Of a stretch of DNA of 64,000 nt, positions 8,217 to 17,077 are shown piece after piece. Below the pieces are notes generated by a model. The model ran no database searches and was not told the DNA's origin. It saw only the letters and a list, made by a program, of their open reading frames with translations. The position numbers were made by a program, and so were the translations under genes. Positions within the stretch are counted from its first letter, which is position 1; every line of letters begins with the position of its first letter. The DNA comes from Chitinophaga filiformis (GTDB taxonomy: Bacteria; Bacteroidota; Bacteroidia; Chitinophagales; Chitinophagaceae), in assembly GCF_023100805.1 (NCBI RefSeq), contig NZ_CP095855.1, positions 1,364,001 to 1,428,000 on the forward strand. Reading direction: 5' to 3'.

Positions 8217-11200
8217 ATGCAAGACAATCTGAATAAAGAATTTAAACCCACCAGCTGGTCGATAGATAATAAGGTGAGCATTTATGTTGCCACCATTATC
8301 CTGGCCCTTGCAGGTATCTTGTCATATCAGAGCCTGCCGAAGGAACAGTTTCCGGAGGTAGTGTTCCCCCAGTTCTATATCAGTACCATTTATAGCGGTA
8401 CATCTCCTGAAGATATGGAAACACTGGTGACAAAGCCTATCGAAAAACAATTGGGAGGTATCTCTGGTGTGAAATCCATCAAGAGTACTTCCATGCAGGA
8501 CTACTCCGCTATCACCATAGAATTTGAAGCCAGTGAGAATATGGAAACGGCCCGGCAGGAGGTGCGTGAAAAAGTGGATGATGCAAAGAAGGACCTGCCT
8601 AATAACCTTACACAGGAACCACAGATCATTAAGATAGATGTATCGCAGATACCTATTATGAACGTGAACCTGTCCGGTGATTTTGACCTGCAATCGCTCA
8701 AGAAGTATGCAGACGAAATGCAGGACCGCATTGAAGCATTGAATGAGATCACCCGTGTGGACATTGTCGGTGCATTGGAAAGAGAGATCCAGATCAATGT
8801 AGACAAATATAAAATGGATGCAGCGAGGATCAGCTTTGATGATGTTGCGAATGCGATCGCTATGGAAAACCGTACCATCTCCGGTGGCCTGGTATCTATG
8901 GATGGGCAGAAGCGTACATTGAGTGTGAAGGGTGAATACAAGGATGCATCCAAGATCCGTGATATCGTCATCCGTAGTATGTCAGGTGCTGTGGTATATC
9001 TGAAAGATATTGCCGAAGTAGTGGATGGCTTTGAAGAGCAGGAAAGCTATGCACGCCTGGATGGAAAGAATGTAATTACGCTGAACGTTATCAAACAAAG
9101 CGGTAAGAACCTGATCGATGCTTCCGATAAGATCCGTGTAATCATCGATGAAATGAAGAAGGATTATCTGCCAGCCGGACTTGATGTAACGATCACGGCA
9201 GATCAGTCCAACTCAACACGTGTTACCTTACATGACCTGATCAATACGATCATCATCGGTTTCTTACTGGTAACAGTGATCCTGATGTTCTTTATGGGAG
9301 CGGTGAACGCCATCTTTGTGGCGCTGTCTGTACCGATCTCCATGTTCATTGCCTTCCTGCTGATGCCTGCGTACGACTTCACACTGAACATGATGGTGTT
9401 GTTCTCCTTCCTGCTGGCATTGGGTATCGTGGTGGATGATGCGATCGTAGTGATCGAGAATGTGCACCGTATCTTCTATGAAAGAAAGGACCTGGGTATT
9501 GTGAGGGCTGCGAAAGTGGCAGCAGGGGAGGTGTTCCTGCCTGTGTTCTCCGGAACGCTGACGGTACTGGCGCCATTCTTTCCACTGTTGTTCTGGCCTG
9601 GCATTATCGGTAAGTTTATGTTCTTCCTGCCGGTAACGCTGATCACTACACTGGGTGCTTCATTGATAGTGGCCTATATTATAAATCCTGTGTTTGCGGT
9701 TGACTTCATGGACCGTCATGAAGGGGAGAATCATCCTAAGCCGCGTTTCACCAGGAAGTTCATGATACTTACCATTGTATTTGCTTTCATTGCACTACTG
9801 GGGTATGCGGCCGGGAATCCTGGTTTAGGCAACTTTACCGTATTCCTGTACCTGATGATCTTACTTGAGCGCTTCTGGCTGGGTGGCGTAGCCCGTCGTT
9901 TCCAGAGCAATATATGGCCGCGTGTGCAGGAACGTTACAGACGTATCCTTAAATGGTGCCTCGTAGGATGGCGTCCGGTATGGATACTGGTGGGTACTTT
10001 CGGGTTGCTGGTGTTCAGTATCATGCTGACCGTGATCCGCAGTCCTAAGGTGGTATTTTTCCCACAGGCAGATCCTAACTTCATCTATACATATATAGAG
10101 CTGCCGATGGGTACTGATCAGAAGTATACAGACTCTGTCACCCATATTATCGAAAACAAGATCACTGCTGTAGTAGGAAGGAAGAATCCGATCGTGGAAT
10201 CTATCATCTCCAACGTAGCGGTAGGTGCGGGAGATCCTTCCCAGATGGATATGAGCGTGCAGCCACATAAGGGTAAGGTGACGGTAGCCTTTGTAGAGTT
10301 TGGGAAACGTAACGGACAATCAACTGTACAATACCTTGACAAGATCCGTAAGGCGGTAAGGGGTATTCCGGGCGTTGATATTACGGTAGAACAGGAGCAG
10401 GGAGGCCCGCCAACGGGTAAGCCGATCAACATCGAGATTGCCGGCGACGAGTTTGAAGAGCTGACGATAGCTTCCGAAAAGATAAAACGCTACCTGGACT
10501 CACTGCAGATCGGAGGGGTGGAAGAGCTGAAATCAGACTTCCAGAGTAATAAGCCTGAGATCCTGGTGAATATTGACCGTGAGCGTGCGAACAGAGAGGG
10601 TATATCCACTACTACGATCGGTATGGCGCTGCGTACAGCGTTGTACGGACAGGAGGCCTCCAAGTTCCGTGATCCGGAAGATGATTACAAGATCATGGTG
10701 CGGTTCAGGGAAGATCAGCGTAACAATATCAATACCCTGATGAACCTGAACCTGGTATACCGCGACATGAACATGGCAGGAGCGATCCGTCAGGTGCCAT
10801 TATCAGCAGTAGCAGATATTAAGTATTCCAATACGTATGCGAGCATTAAGCGCATCGATCAGAAGCGTGTTGTAACATTATATTCCAATGTACTGACAGG
10901 CTATAATACCAACGAGGTAGTACAGCAGATCCAGACAGCATTGAATGACTTTCCTAAGTCGCCGGGTATCACGGTGAAAATGACAGGAGAACAGGAAGAC
11001 CAGCAGGAGACATCCAACTTCCTAGGGTTGGCAATGGTGGGCGCCTTTGGCCTGATCCTGATGATTATGGTGACGCAGTTCAACTCTATCGGACGACCGC
11101 TTGTTATCTTCATGGAGATATTGTTCTCTATTATCGGTGTGTTCCTGGGCTTTGCCATCTTTGGAATGGATATATCGATTGTAATGACAGGTGTGGGTAT

Positions 11201-11783
11201 TATGGCCCTGGCAGGTATTGTGGTACGTAATGGTATTGTGTTGGTAGAGTTCACAGACCTGCTGGTACAACAGAAGATGCCGGTATATGAAGCGGTGGTG
11301 GAAGCGGGAAGAACCCGTATGACGCCGGTATTGCTGACGGCTATAGCCGCGATCCTGGGCCTGATACCATTGGCGGTTGGATTCAATATTGACTTTGCCA
11401 GCTTGTTCTCTTCATTTGAACCACATATCTTCTTTGGAGGCGACAACGTAGCATTCTGGGGGCCGCTGGCCTGGACAATGGTATACGGACTGGTGTTTGC
11501 CACTTTCCTGACCCTGATCCTTGTACCGGTGATGTACGCAATGAACAAGCGTTCCATTGATGTACTGGACTATTACAAGATGCCGCGTGCCCTGAAATAT
11601 GTGCCTTTCCTGGTGCTGGGCCTGAAGCTGGCCATGAAGAAGGAAATGGTGCGTAAGATGCATGATCCGGGATATGTATCGCCTAAGCCTTATCATTTCT
11701 TCCCGAACGGAGAAGATGATGCCGAAGCTGAGAAGCATGTTCACAGGCATCATCAAGATAAGAAGATACACGAAAGAGTTTAG
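8217..11783 (+). CDS. RND (AcrB/HAE1-type) efflux permease
   Basis: A 1188-residue proton-driven inner-membrane pump, larger than the usual 1030-1050 residues. The first membrane helix follows WSIDNKVSIYVA, the porter domains include YSGTSPEDMETLVTKPIE and PNNLTQEPQIIKID, and the fourth membrane helix carries the paired acidic residues of the proton relay (ALGIVVDDAIVVIENVH). The second half repeats the pattern with GIVVRNGIVLVEF and RTRMTPVLLTAIAAILGLIPLA. Additional length comes from an insertion between the two halves (around residues 500-560, with two extra hydrophobic stretches) and a charged, His-rich C-terminus (DDAEAEKHVHRHHQDKK). Substrates are unknown. Last gene of the operon, ending in a terminator. 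Confidence 0.93.
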   Translation: MQDNLNKEFKPTSWSIDNKVSIYVATIILALAGILSYQSLPKEQFPEVVFPQFYISTIYSGTSPEDMETLVTKPIEKQLGGISGVKSIKSTSMQDYSAITIEFEASENMETARQEVREKVDDAKKDLPNNLTQEPQIIKIDVSQIPIMNVNLSGDFDLQSLKKYADEMQDRIEALNEITRVDIVGALEREIQINVDKYKMDAARISFDDVANAIAMENRTISGGLVSMDGQKRTLSVKGEYKDASKIRDIVIRSMSGAVVYLKDIAEVVDGFEEQESYARLDGKNVITLNVIKQSGKNLIDASDKIRVIIDEMKKDYLPAGLDVTITADQSNSTRVTLHDLINTIIIGFLLVTVILMFFMGAVNAIFVALSVPISMFIAFLLMPAYDFTLNMMVLFSFLLALGIVVDDAIVVIENVHRIFYERKDLGIVRAAKVAAGEVFLPVFSGTLTVLAPFFPLLFWPGIIGKFMFFLPVTLITTLGASLIVAYIINPVFAVDFMDRHEGENHPKPRFTRKFMILTIVFAFIALLGYAAGNPGLGNFTVFLYLMILLERFWLGGVARRFQSNIWPRVQERYRRILKWCLVGWRPVWILVGTFGLLVFSIMLTVIRSPKVVFFPQADPNFIYTYIELPMGTDQKYTDSVTHIIENKITAVVGRKNPIVESIISNVAVGAGDPSQMDMSVQPHKGKVTVAFVEFGKRNGQSTVQYLDKIRKAVRGIPGVDITVEQEQGGPPTGKPINIEIAGDEFEELTIASEKIKRYLDSLQIGGVEELKSDFQSNKPEILVNIDRERANREGISTTTIGMALRTALYGQEASKFRDPEDDYKIMVRFREDQRNNINTLMNLNLVYRDMNMAGAIRQVPLSAVADIKYSNTYASIKRIDQKRVVTLYSNVLTGYNTNEVVQQIQTALNDFPKSPGITVKMTGEQEDQQETSNFLGLAMVGAFGLILMIMVTQFNSIGRPLVIFMEILFSIIGVFLGFAIFGMDISIVMTGVGIMALAGIVVRNGIVLVEFTDLLVQQKMPVYEAVVEAGRTRMTPVLLTAIAAILGLIPLAVGFNIDFASLFSSFEPHIFFGGDNVAFWGPLAWTMVYGLVFATFLTLILVPVMYAMNKRSIDVLDYYKMPRALKYVPFLVLGLKLAMKKEMVRKMHDPGYVSPKPYHFFPNGEDDAEAEKHVHRHHQDKKIHERV

Positions 11784-11824
11784 TTCACACTATATACAGT
11801 GTAACAGTTGTAGGTTTAACAGGT

Positions 11825-11860
11825 ACCGTCCCGTATCCACGGGACGGTTTCTTTTTTTAC
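11825..11860 (+). terminator. Terminator of the efflux operon
   Basis: ACCGTCCCGT/ACGGGACGGT arms (11825-11834, 11839-11848) with a four-base loop, followed by TTCTTTTTTT. Confidence 0.9.
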
Positions 11861-11879
11861 ACCTTAACAAACTTTAACA

Positions 11880-11909
11880 ATTGACTGCGATTTCAATTAC
11901 TTATTTTTG
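11880..11909 (+). promoter_or_regulatory. Promoter of the AIM24-family gene
   Basis: TTG at 11880-11882 and TATTTTTG at 11902-11909 are spaced by 19 bases and match the Bacteroidota -33/-7 pattern; the start codon is 48 bases further on. Confidence 0.45.
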
Positions 11910-11957
11910 ACGTAGAAGAACCATTATTGTTAACCTGATTAATATTATCAATACGCT

Positions 11958-12743
11958 ATGCGACGCAACCATGAAATAGATTACCGTATCTATGGCGAAG
12001 AAATACAGATTGTCGAGATAGAACTGGATCCACAGGAGACTGCTATTGCAGAAAGCGGCAGTTTTATGATGATGGACCAGGAGATTCAGATGCAAACAAT
12101 GTTCGGGGACGGTTCACAATCTAATCAGGGGCTTTTAGGTAAATTAATGTCAGCCGGTAAAAGGATATTGACAGGGGAGAGCCTGTTCATGACCGCTTTT
12201 ACCAATGTGGGTAATGGCAAGCAGAAGGTTAGTTTTGCGGCTCCGTATCCCGGTAAGATCATTCCGATGGACCTGGCTCAGATGGGCGGCAGAGTAATCT
12301 GTCAGAAGGATGCGTTCCTATGTGCAGCGAAAGGTGTTAGTATTGGCATAGAATGGCAGAGAAGGTTGGGAACCGGAATTTTTGGCGGGGAAGGCTTCAT
12401 AATGGAGAAGCTGGAAGGAGATGGTATGGCATTTGTGCATGCTGGAGGGATGGTGATAGAGAAGCAGTTACTGCCGGGGCAGGTATTAAAAATTGATACG
12501 GGATGTGTGGTAGCGTATACTTCAGGGGTACATTTTGACGTTGAATTTGTAAAAGGCATCAGAAATATGGTTTTCGGTGGCGAAGGTTTGTTCTTTGCCA
12601 CGTTAAGAGGTCCAGGTAAAGTCTGGATACAATCCTTACCTATCAGCAGAATGGCCGCCAGACTGGTTTCTTACGGCACAGGGAAGCGCAAGGAGGAAGG
12701 CAGTATACTAGGAGGGTTAGGCAATTTACTGGACGGAGACTGA
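11958..12743 (+). CDS. TIGR00266/AIM24 family protein
   Basis: A 261-residue protein of the TIGR00266 (AIM24-like) family, a double beta-helix/tubby-like fold found widely in bacteria and in yeast mitochondria. Recognisable segments are EIDYRIYGEEIQIVEIELDP at the N-terminus, the PGKIIPMDLAQMGGRVICQK segment near residue 100, DAFLCAAKGVSIG, GEGFIMEKLEGDGMAFVHAGG near residue 150 and GGEGLFFATLRGPGKVWIQS near residue 215. No membrane span or signal peptide is visible. The molecular function of bacterial members is unknown. It has its own promoter and is followed by kynU after 114 bases without a terminator. Confidence 0.85.
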   Translation: MRRNHEIDYRIYGEEIQIVEIELDPQETAIAESGSFMMMDQEIQMQTMFGDGSQSNQGLLGKLMSAGKRILTGESLFMTAFTNVGNGKQKVSFAAPYPGKIIPMDLAQMGGRVICQKDAFLCAAKGVSIGIEWQRRLGTGIFGGEGFIMEKLEGDGMAFVHAGGMVIEKQLLPGQVLKIDTGCVVAYTSGVHFDVEFVKGIRNMVFGGEGLFFATLRGPGKVWIQSLPISRMAARLVSYGTGKRKEEGSILGGLGNLLDGD

Positions 12744-12857
12744 TTGGAGACACGTTATAGCGGTTCCGTTTGCCCCAGGCAGGGAAAAGTACTCATTTTT
12801 TTAAGTAGAGTACAGGAATAAACGGGATCGGGTAAGAGAAACCTGGAATTTTGAAAT

Positions 12858-14123
12858 ATGTTTGAACTATCAAGGCAGTTTGCTGAAGAGCAGGACCAAT
12901 CGGACCCATTAAAGACGCACAGGGAACAATTTTATTTCCCCCAGAGAAATGGAAAGGATGCGATTTATTTTTGCGGAAACTCTTTAGGATTACAGCCCAA
13001 AAAAGTAAGACCGGCCATAGAACAGGAATTGACTGATTGGCAACATCATGCAGTAGAAGGATATTGGAATGCTGAGAATCCGTGGCTTTATTACCAGCAA
13101 TATTGCAGTAAACCGTTAACTGATATAGTTGGAGCCAGCCAGGAAGAGCTGACAGTAATGAATACGCTTACAGTAAATCTGCATTTATTACTGATGAGCT
13201 TTTACCGTCCGACAAAGGAGCGGTTTAAGGTATTGATGGAAGCCGGCGCCTTTCCAAGTGATCAATATGCTGTTGAAACGCAGGTGCGGATGCATGGTTT
13301 TGATCCGGAGACAGCGATAATAGAAGTAGCTCCCCGACCGGGCGAATATTTGATAAGAGAGGAAGATATTTTTGAAATAATTGCGCGGGAAAGTAGTAGC
13401 TTAGCAATAATATTATTGGGGGGAATAAACTATTATACCGGCCAATTGTTTAATATGCAGTCCATTACGGAAGCAGCCCATAGAGTTGGGGCTGTCGCCG
13501 GGTTCGACCTGGCACACGTAGTAGGAAACGTACCTTTGAAGTTACATGACTGGGAAGTAGATTTTGCCGTTTGGTGCTCATATAAGTATTTAAATGGAGG
13601 CCCCGGCGCTGTAGGTGGAGCATTTATACATGAAAGACATGCCCGAGATACAAACCGGCAACGACTAGGTGGCTGGTGGGGCAACGAAGAAAGTACCCGT
13701 TTTAAAATGGAGAAGGGTTTTAAACCCAAAAGCCGTGCAGAAGGCTGGCAAATTAGCACGGCACAGGTATTTAACATGGTAGCATTAAAAGCCTCACTGG
13801 AACTTTTTGAGTCCGCTGGGATGGCAGCTTTAAGAGATAAGAGCATTAAACTCACCAATTATCTTGAATTCCTGTTAAAACATATAGAAAACATAAAATT
13901 TGAAATAATTACGCCAAAAAATTGTAAGGAACGCGGTGCTCAATTATCTTTGCTTTTCCATGAAAAAGGGAGAGAAATCCAACAAAAGATGACTGACGCC
14001 GGTATAATCGTCGACTGGCGGGAACCCGGAGTAATTCGCATTTCACCGGCGCCCTTATATAACTCTTATGGAGACGTATTTCATTTTTATGAAATCATAG
14101 CTAATATTGATTCAAACGCTTAA
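12858..14123 (+). CDS. kynU: Kynureninase
   Basis: A PLP-dependent enzyme that cleaves L-kynurenine to anthranilate and alanine (or 3-hydroxykynurenine to 3-hydroxyanthranilate) in tryptophan catabolism. The 421 residues match the usual length. Family landmarks: YFCGNSLGLQPKKV near residue 35, NTLTVNLHLLLMSFYRPT near 95, FDLAHVVGNVPLKLHDW near 220, the PLP lysine in WCSYKYLNGGPG near 245 and RLGGWWGNE near 270. No other kynurenine-pathway gene lies in the window. The coding sequence looks richer in A+T, especially at third positions, than its neighbours. The 2H phosphoesterase gene starts nine bases after its stop, so the two are probably co-transcribed. Upstream, GAATTTTG lies four bases before the ATG, a near match to a leaderless promoter. 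Confidence 0.93.
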   Translation: MFELSRQFAEEQDQSDPLKTHREQFYFPQRNGKDAIYFCGNSLGLQPKKVRPAIEQELTDWQHHAVEGYWNAENPWLYYQQYCSKPLTDIVGASQEELTVMNTLTVNLHLLLMSFYRPTKERFKVLMEAGAFPSDQYAVETQVRMHGFDPETAIIEVAPRPGEYLIREEDIFEIIARESSSLAIILLGGINYYTGQLFNMQSITEAAHRVGAVAGFDLAHVVGNVPLKLHDWEVDFAVWCSYKYLNGGPGAVGGAFIHERHARDTNRQRLGGWWGNEESTRFKMEKGFKPKSRAEGWQISTAQVFNMVALKASLELFESAGMAALRDKSIKLTNYLEFLLKHIENIKFEIITPKNCKERGAQLSLLFHEKGREIQQKMTDAGIIVDWREPGVIRISPAPLYNSYGDVFHFYEIIANIDSNA

Positions 14124-14132
14124 TTAAGTAAG

Positions 14133-15434
14133 ATGACTTTTGAGAGAAACGAACGCCCCCGCAGGCCCTACTCTCCTCCTGGTGCAGACAAAGACCAAGA
14201 TCCCAATAAGGAGAGACCAAGCGGTTACTTCAAACCCGATTTTAATAGTGAAAGAGAGGGTAGACCCGGTGGTTACAACCGGGATAATGACAGACCTTTT
14301 AACTCTGACCGTGAAGGCGGTGGCGGTTACAATCGTGGGGATCGTGATGGCGGCGGTGGCGGTGGATATCGCCCGCGCGACAATGGAGGCTACGGCGGTG
14401 GCGGTGGCTACGACCGTGATGGTGGTGGCGGCTACAACCGTGGTGGCGGATATGGCGACCGTGAAGGCGGTGGTTACAACCGTGATGGCGGTGGTGGTGG
14501 TTACGACCGCGGTGGCGGTGGTGGCGGCTACAATCGTGGCGGCGGTGGTGGTGGTTACGACCGCGGTGGCGGTGGTGGCGGCTACAATCGTGGCGGTGGT
14601 GGTGGTTACGACCGCGGTGGCGGTGGTGGCGGCTACAATCGCGGTGGCGGCGGTGGTGGTTACGATCGCGGCGGCGGTGGTGGTGGTTACGACCGCGGTG
14701 GCGGTGGTGGCGGCTATAATCGTGGCGGCGGTGGTGGTGGTTACGACCGCGGCGGCGGTGGCGGTGGCTACAATCGCGGCGGTGGTGGCGGTGGCTACAA
14801 TCGTGGCGGCGGTGGTGGAAACCGTGGCGGCGGCCGTCCAAGCTTTGGTGGTGGTAGAAAACCGTTTACACCAAAACCTGACAACAAGATTTACTTTATC
14901 GCCTTACTCCCTACTGCTGAAGTAGGTAAGGAGATCATTAAAATAAAGCAGGAATTTGCTGAGAAATATGGACCTGTATATGCGCTGAAAGTATTGCCGC
15001 ATATCACCCTCCAGGTGCCTTTCACAGCAGATCCGGCACTGGAAAAAGCTTTCTGTGATGAACTGGCGGAATTCGCTAAATCACAAGCTCCGTTCGAGGT
15101 TTCACTCAATGGTTTCGGTACCTTCCCGAACAAACAGAACCGCGTTCTGTTCATCAACGTGGAAAAGAGCGAAACCATGAGCGCCCTGCACAGACAGCTG
15201 ATCAACTTCCTGCGTAAGGAGTTTGGTTTCAGTACTATGCTGGCTCGTACCGGCTTTACTCCGCATGTGACCGTGGCCTTCAAAGACCTGGAAGATGCGC
15301 AGTTTGAAAAAGCATGGCCTGAGTACGAAAATCAGGAGTATAAAGCTACATTCAAGGTGAATAACCTGTACTTCCTCCGTCATAATGGCAAATCCTGGGA
15401 AGTTTTGCAGAAATGCAAACTGGGTGGAGCCTGA
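14133..15434 (+). CDS. 2H phosphoesterase (2'-5' RNA ligase fold) with Gly-rich RGG-like repeat domain
   Basis: A 433-residue two-part protein. Residues 1-60 are polar and rich in Arg, Pro, Asp and Asn. Residues about 62-240 are a low-complexity array of units such as GGGGYNRGG and GGGGYDRGG, alternating Asn and Asp before Arg, ending RGGGRPSFGGGRKPF. The C-terminal 185 residues are a 2H phosphoesterase domain (LigT/2'-5' RNA ligase-like) with both HxTx signatures, HITLQVPF near residue 290 and HVTVAFKD near residue 380. 2H proteins act on 2'-5' or cyclic phosphodiesters of RNA or nucleotides. RGG/RGY-type tails bind RNA and can drive condensate formation in eukaryotic proteins; that role here is an inference. 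The repeat encodes long misleading frames on other strands. It follows kynU by nine bases. Confidence 0.9.
   Translation: MTFERNERPRRPYSPPGADKDQDPNKERPSGYFKPDFNSEREGRPGGYNRDNDRPFNSDREGGGGYNRGDRDGGGGGGYRPRDNGGYGGGGGYDRDGGGGYNRGGGYGDREGGGYNRDGGGGGYDRGGGGGGYNRGGGGGGYDRGGGGGGYNRGGGGGYDRGGGGGGYNRGGGGGGYDRGGGGGGYDRGGGGGGYNRGGGGGGYDRGGGGGGYNRGGGGGGYNRGGGGGNRGGGRPSFGGGRKPFTPKPDNKIYFIALLPTAEVGKEIIKIKQEFAEKYGPVYALKVLPHITLQVPFTADPALEKAFCDELAEFAKSQAPFEVSLNGFGTFPNKQNRVLFINVEKSETMSALHRQLINFLRKEFGFSTMLARTGFTPHVTVAFKDLEDAQFEKAWPEYENQEYKATFKVNNLYFLRHNGKSWEVLQKCKLGGA
14310..14850 (+). repeat. Coding tandem repeat (GGNGGNGGNGGNTAY...)
   Basis: Imperfect tandem repeats of about 27-30 bases encode the Gly-rich units of the 2H phosphoesterase gene. 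Units vary by synonymous changes (GGT/GGC, CGT/CGC) and by the Asn/Asp alternation, so the array is not a fresh perfect expansion, but slippage or assembly error in unit number is possible. Confidence 0.85.
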
Positions 15435-15438
15435 TAAT

Positions 15439-15474
15439 AAAAAAGGTGGTCTGTCAAACAGACCACCTTTTTTT
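15439..15474. terminator. Bidirectional terminator between the 2H gene and fecR
   Basis: AAAAAGGTGGTCTG and CAGACCACCTTTTTTT arms around TCAAA; A and T runs on both sides serve the two converging genes. Confidence 0.9.
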
Positions 15475-15497
15475 ATTTTGCTTATTTACAATTGCTG

Positions 15498-16481
15498 TTA
15501 TTTCCTGTTCAGCTTATATACATTCCCTTCTTTTTCCCAATTGGCGGTAGCACTTGCCGCAATCACATCCAATACCTGTTCCAGCGGCTGATCCGGGGTT
15601 ATCCTTGTTTTAATGCTATACTCAGCCACACTTTCTTCTGCTACGATCTTTACTCCATATAACGCTTCTACTTTCCTGATCACGTTACGGATAGGTTCGT
15701 CGTTAAAGACCATGATATTATCCTTCCAGGCAATGAAATCGTGGTTGGAAATAGCATCTTCCGCCAACTCCTGATCTTTTCCAAATGTAACTTTCCTGCC
15801 TTCTGTCAATACTACTTCTTTTGATTGCTTTTCCTGTCCTGATACAGCTACTTTCCCGGTCAGTACGAATACTTCCACCGGCTGTACAGCATAAGCTTTT
15901 ACATCGAAGGTAGTACCCAATACCTGTGTTCTTGTGTTGGAGGTATAGACAACAAAGGGATGGGCTTCATCTTTCACTACATCAAAAAATGCTTCCCCTT
16001 CCAGGTGGATGGCCCTTTCGCCATCTTTAAAGTTGCTGGCGTAACGCAGGCTGCTATTCTTGTTAATGAATGCCCTGGTGCCGTCGGGCAGTGCGATGAT
16101 ATTGGTCTCGTTGGCTGCTGTTTGTACGGTAATATCTTTAGGGGCGTTCAGCATGTACCAGGTGGTAGCTGCACCTCCCAGTAAGAGTACAGCGGCTGCA
16201 GCACGGAATGCAAACCAGCGGAAACTGCGTACAACACCGGTAGGCTGAACGTCTGCCTGTAGCTTTCTGTTAAAGCTGGCCCAGTTCATTTCGATATCTG
16301 GTGTTATGTCTGCGTCGGCAGTACCGGTCAGCTCCCAGGTCTTTTGCAGTTCTCCGTAATACCGGCGGTTTGCGTCATCTTCCTCCAGCCAGCTTTGCAG
16401 CTCTTCCTGCTCTGCTGGGGTAAGATTGCCTTCCAGCGAGCGCGCAATCAACGTTTCTATGTGGTCAAAGGTGTATGACAT
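15498..16481 (-). CDS. FecR family anti-sigma factor
   Basis: A 327-residue inner-membrane anti-sigma/sigma regulator. The cytoplasmic N-terminal part (residues 1-80) includes LEGNLTPAEQEELQSWLEED; a single membrane segment lies at about residues 88-110 (FAFRAAAAVLLLGGAATTWY); the periplasmic FecR domain follows (IIALPDGTRAFINKNSSLRY, then HLEGEAFFDV), and the C-terminus is a DUF4974 secretin/TonB-short-like domain (YGVKIVAEESVAEYSIKTRI). It starts four bases after the sigma gene, its evident partner. In Bacteroidota such pairs usually control a SusC/SusD or TonB receptor operon immediately downstream; here a terminator follows instead. Confidence 0.93.
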   Translation of the reverse strand: MSYTFDHIETLIARSLEGNLTPAEQEELQSWLEEDDANRRYYGELQKTWELTGTADADITPDIEMNWASFNRKLQADVQPTGVVRSFRWFAFRAAAAVLLLGGAATTWYMLNAPKDITVQTAANETNIIALPDGTRAFINKNSSLRYASNFKDGERAIHLEGEAFFDVVKDEAHPFVVYTSNTRTQVLGTTFDVKAYAVQPVEVFVLTGKVAVSGQEKQSKEVVLTEGRKVTFGKDQELAEDAISNHDFIAWKDNIMVFNDEPIRNVIRKVEALYGVKIVAEESVAEYSIKTRITPDQPLEQVLDVIAASATANWEKEGNVYKLNRK

Positions 16482-16485
16482 GCTG

Positions 16486-17073
16486 TTAAAATTGTAAAAG
16501 TAAAGGATAAATAGCGGCGCCTGCCAGAAATAGTACGATCACATGCAGGTAGTCCTGCAGTGACACCCTGAGCTTTTTCAGGGCGGTGATCATCTGGTTT
16601 TCCACTGTTTTAACTGATATATTGAGTGTGCTCGCAATTTCCTTGTAGGAGAGCTCTTCATAACGGCTGAGTATGAATATTTCCCGACATTTCTCAGGGA
16701 GTTTGTCAATAGCCTGCTGAATATGCCGGGTGGTTTGCTGCAGGCTGCCTCCTTGTGGGGCTGCCTGAACAGGTTCCATATAATCCTCTATAGGCATATG
16801 AACCCCTCTGCGTTTGTTTTTATCAATATAATCCAGTGCCATATTAATACCTGCTCTATGCAAATAAGCCTTAAAATAAACCTGCTGAAGCTCGGAGCGG
16901 CGGTTCCAGATCTTTATAAACACATCCTGTGCAAGATCTTCAGCGGTGGCATTGTCCTGAACAATGCGGTAAATTGTCTTACAGACAAAGGAAAAATAGG
17001 TCCTGAAGAGTGTTTCCATGAAGGCCTCTTCATTTTCCTGTAAAAGTTTTTGTAGTTGTGCATTTTCCGGCAT
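16486..17073 (-). CDS. ECF RNA polymerase sigma factor
   Basis: A 195-residue sigma-70 family factor. Region 2 contains the core-binding and -10-reading motif DNATAEDLAQDVFIKIWNRR (residues about 42-62); region 4 has the helix-turn-helix YKEIASTLNISVKTVENQM (about 143-162), followed by a hydrophobic tail of unknown role (VIVLFLAGAAIYPLLLQF). The start at 17073 is preferred because a perfect -7 element TATTTTTG ends four bases before it, suggesting a leaderless mRNA, and because the longer frame adds 28 residues unlike any sigma factor. Forms a two-gene operon with fecR. Confidence 0.92.
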   Translation of the reverse strand: MPENAQLQKLLQENEEAFMETLFRTYFSFVCKTIYRIVQDNATAEDLAQDVFIKIWNRRSELQQVYFKAYLHRAGINMALDYIDKNKRRGVHMPIEDYMEPVQAAPQGGSLQQTTRHIQQAIDKLPEKCREIFILSRYEELSYKEIASTLNISVKTVENQMITALKKLRVSLQDYLHVIVLFLAGAAIYPLLLQF

Positions 17074-17077
17074 AGTA

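Noticed and set aside
10901..11557. 218-codon minus-strand frame within the RND gene
   Set aside because: Shadow of the RND permease; no family resemblance.
14299..14841. 180-codon minus-strand frame of His/Arg-rich sequence
   Set aside because: It is the complement of the Gly-rich repeat coding array; low-complexity shadow.
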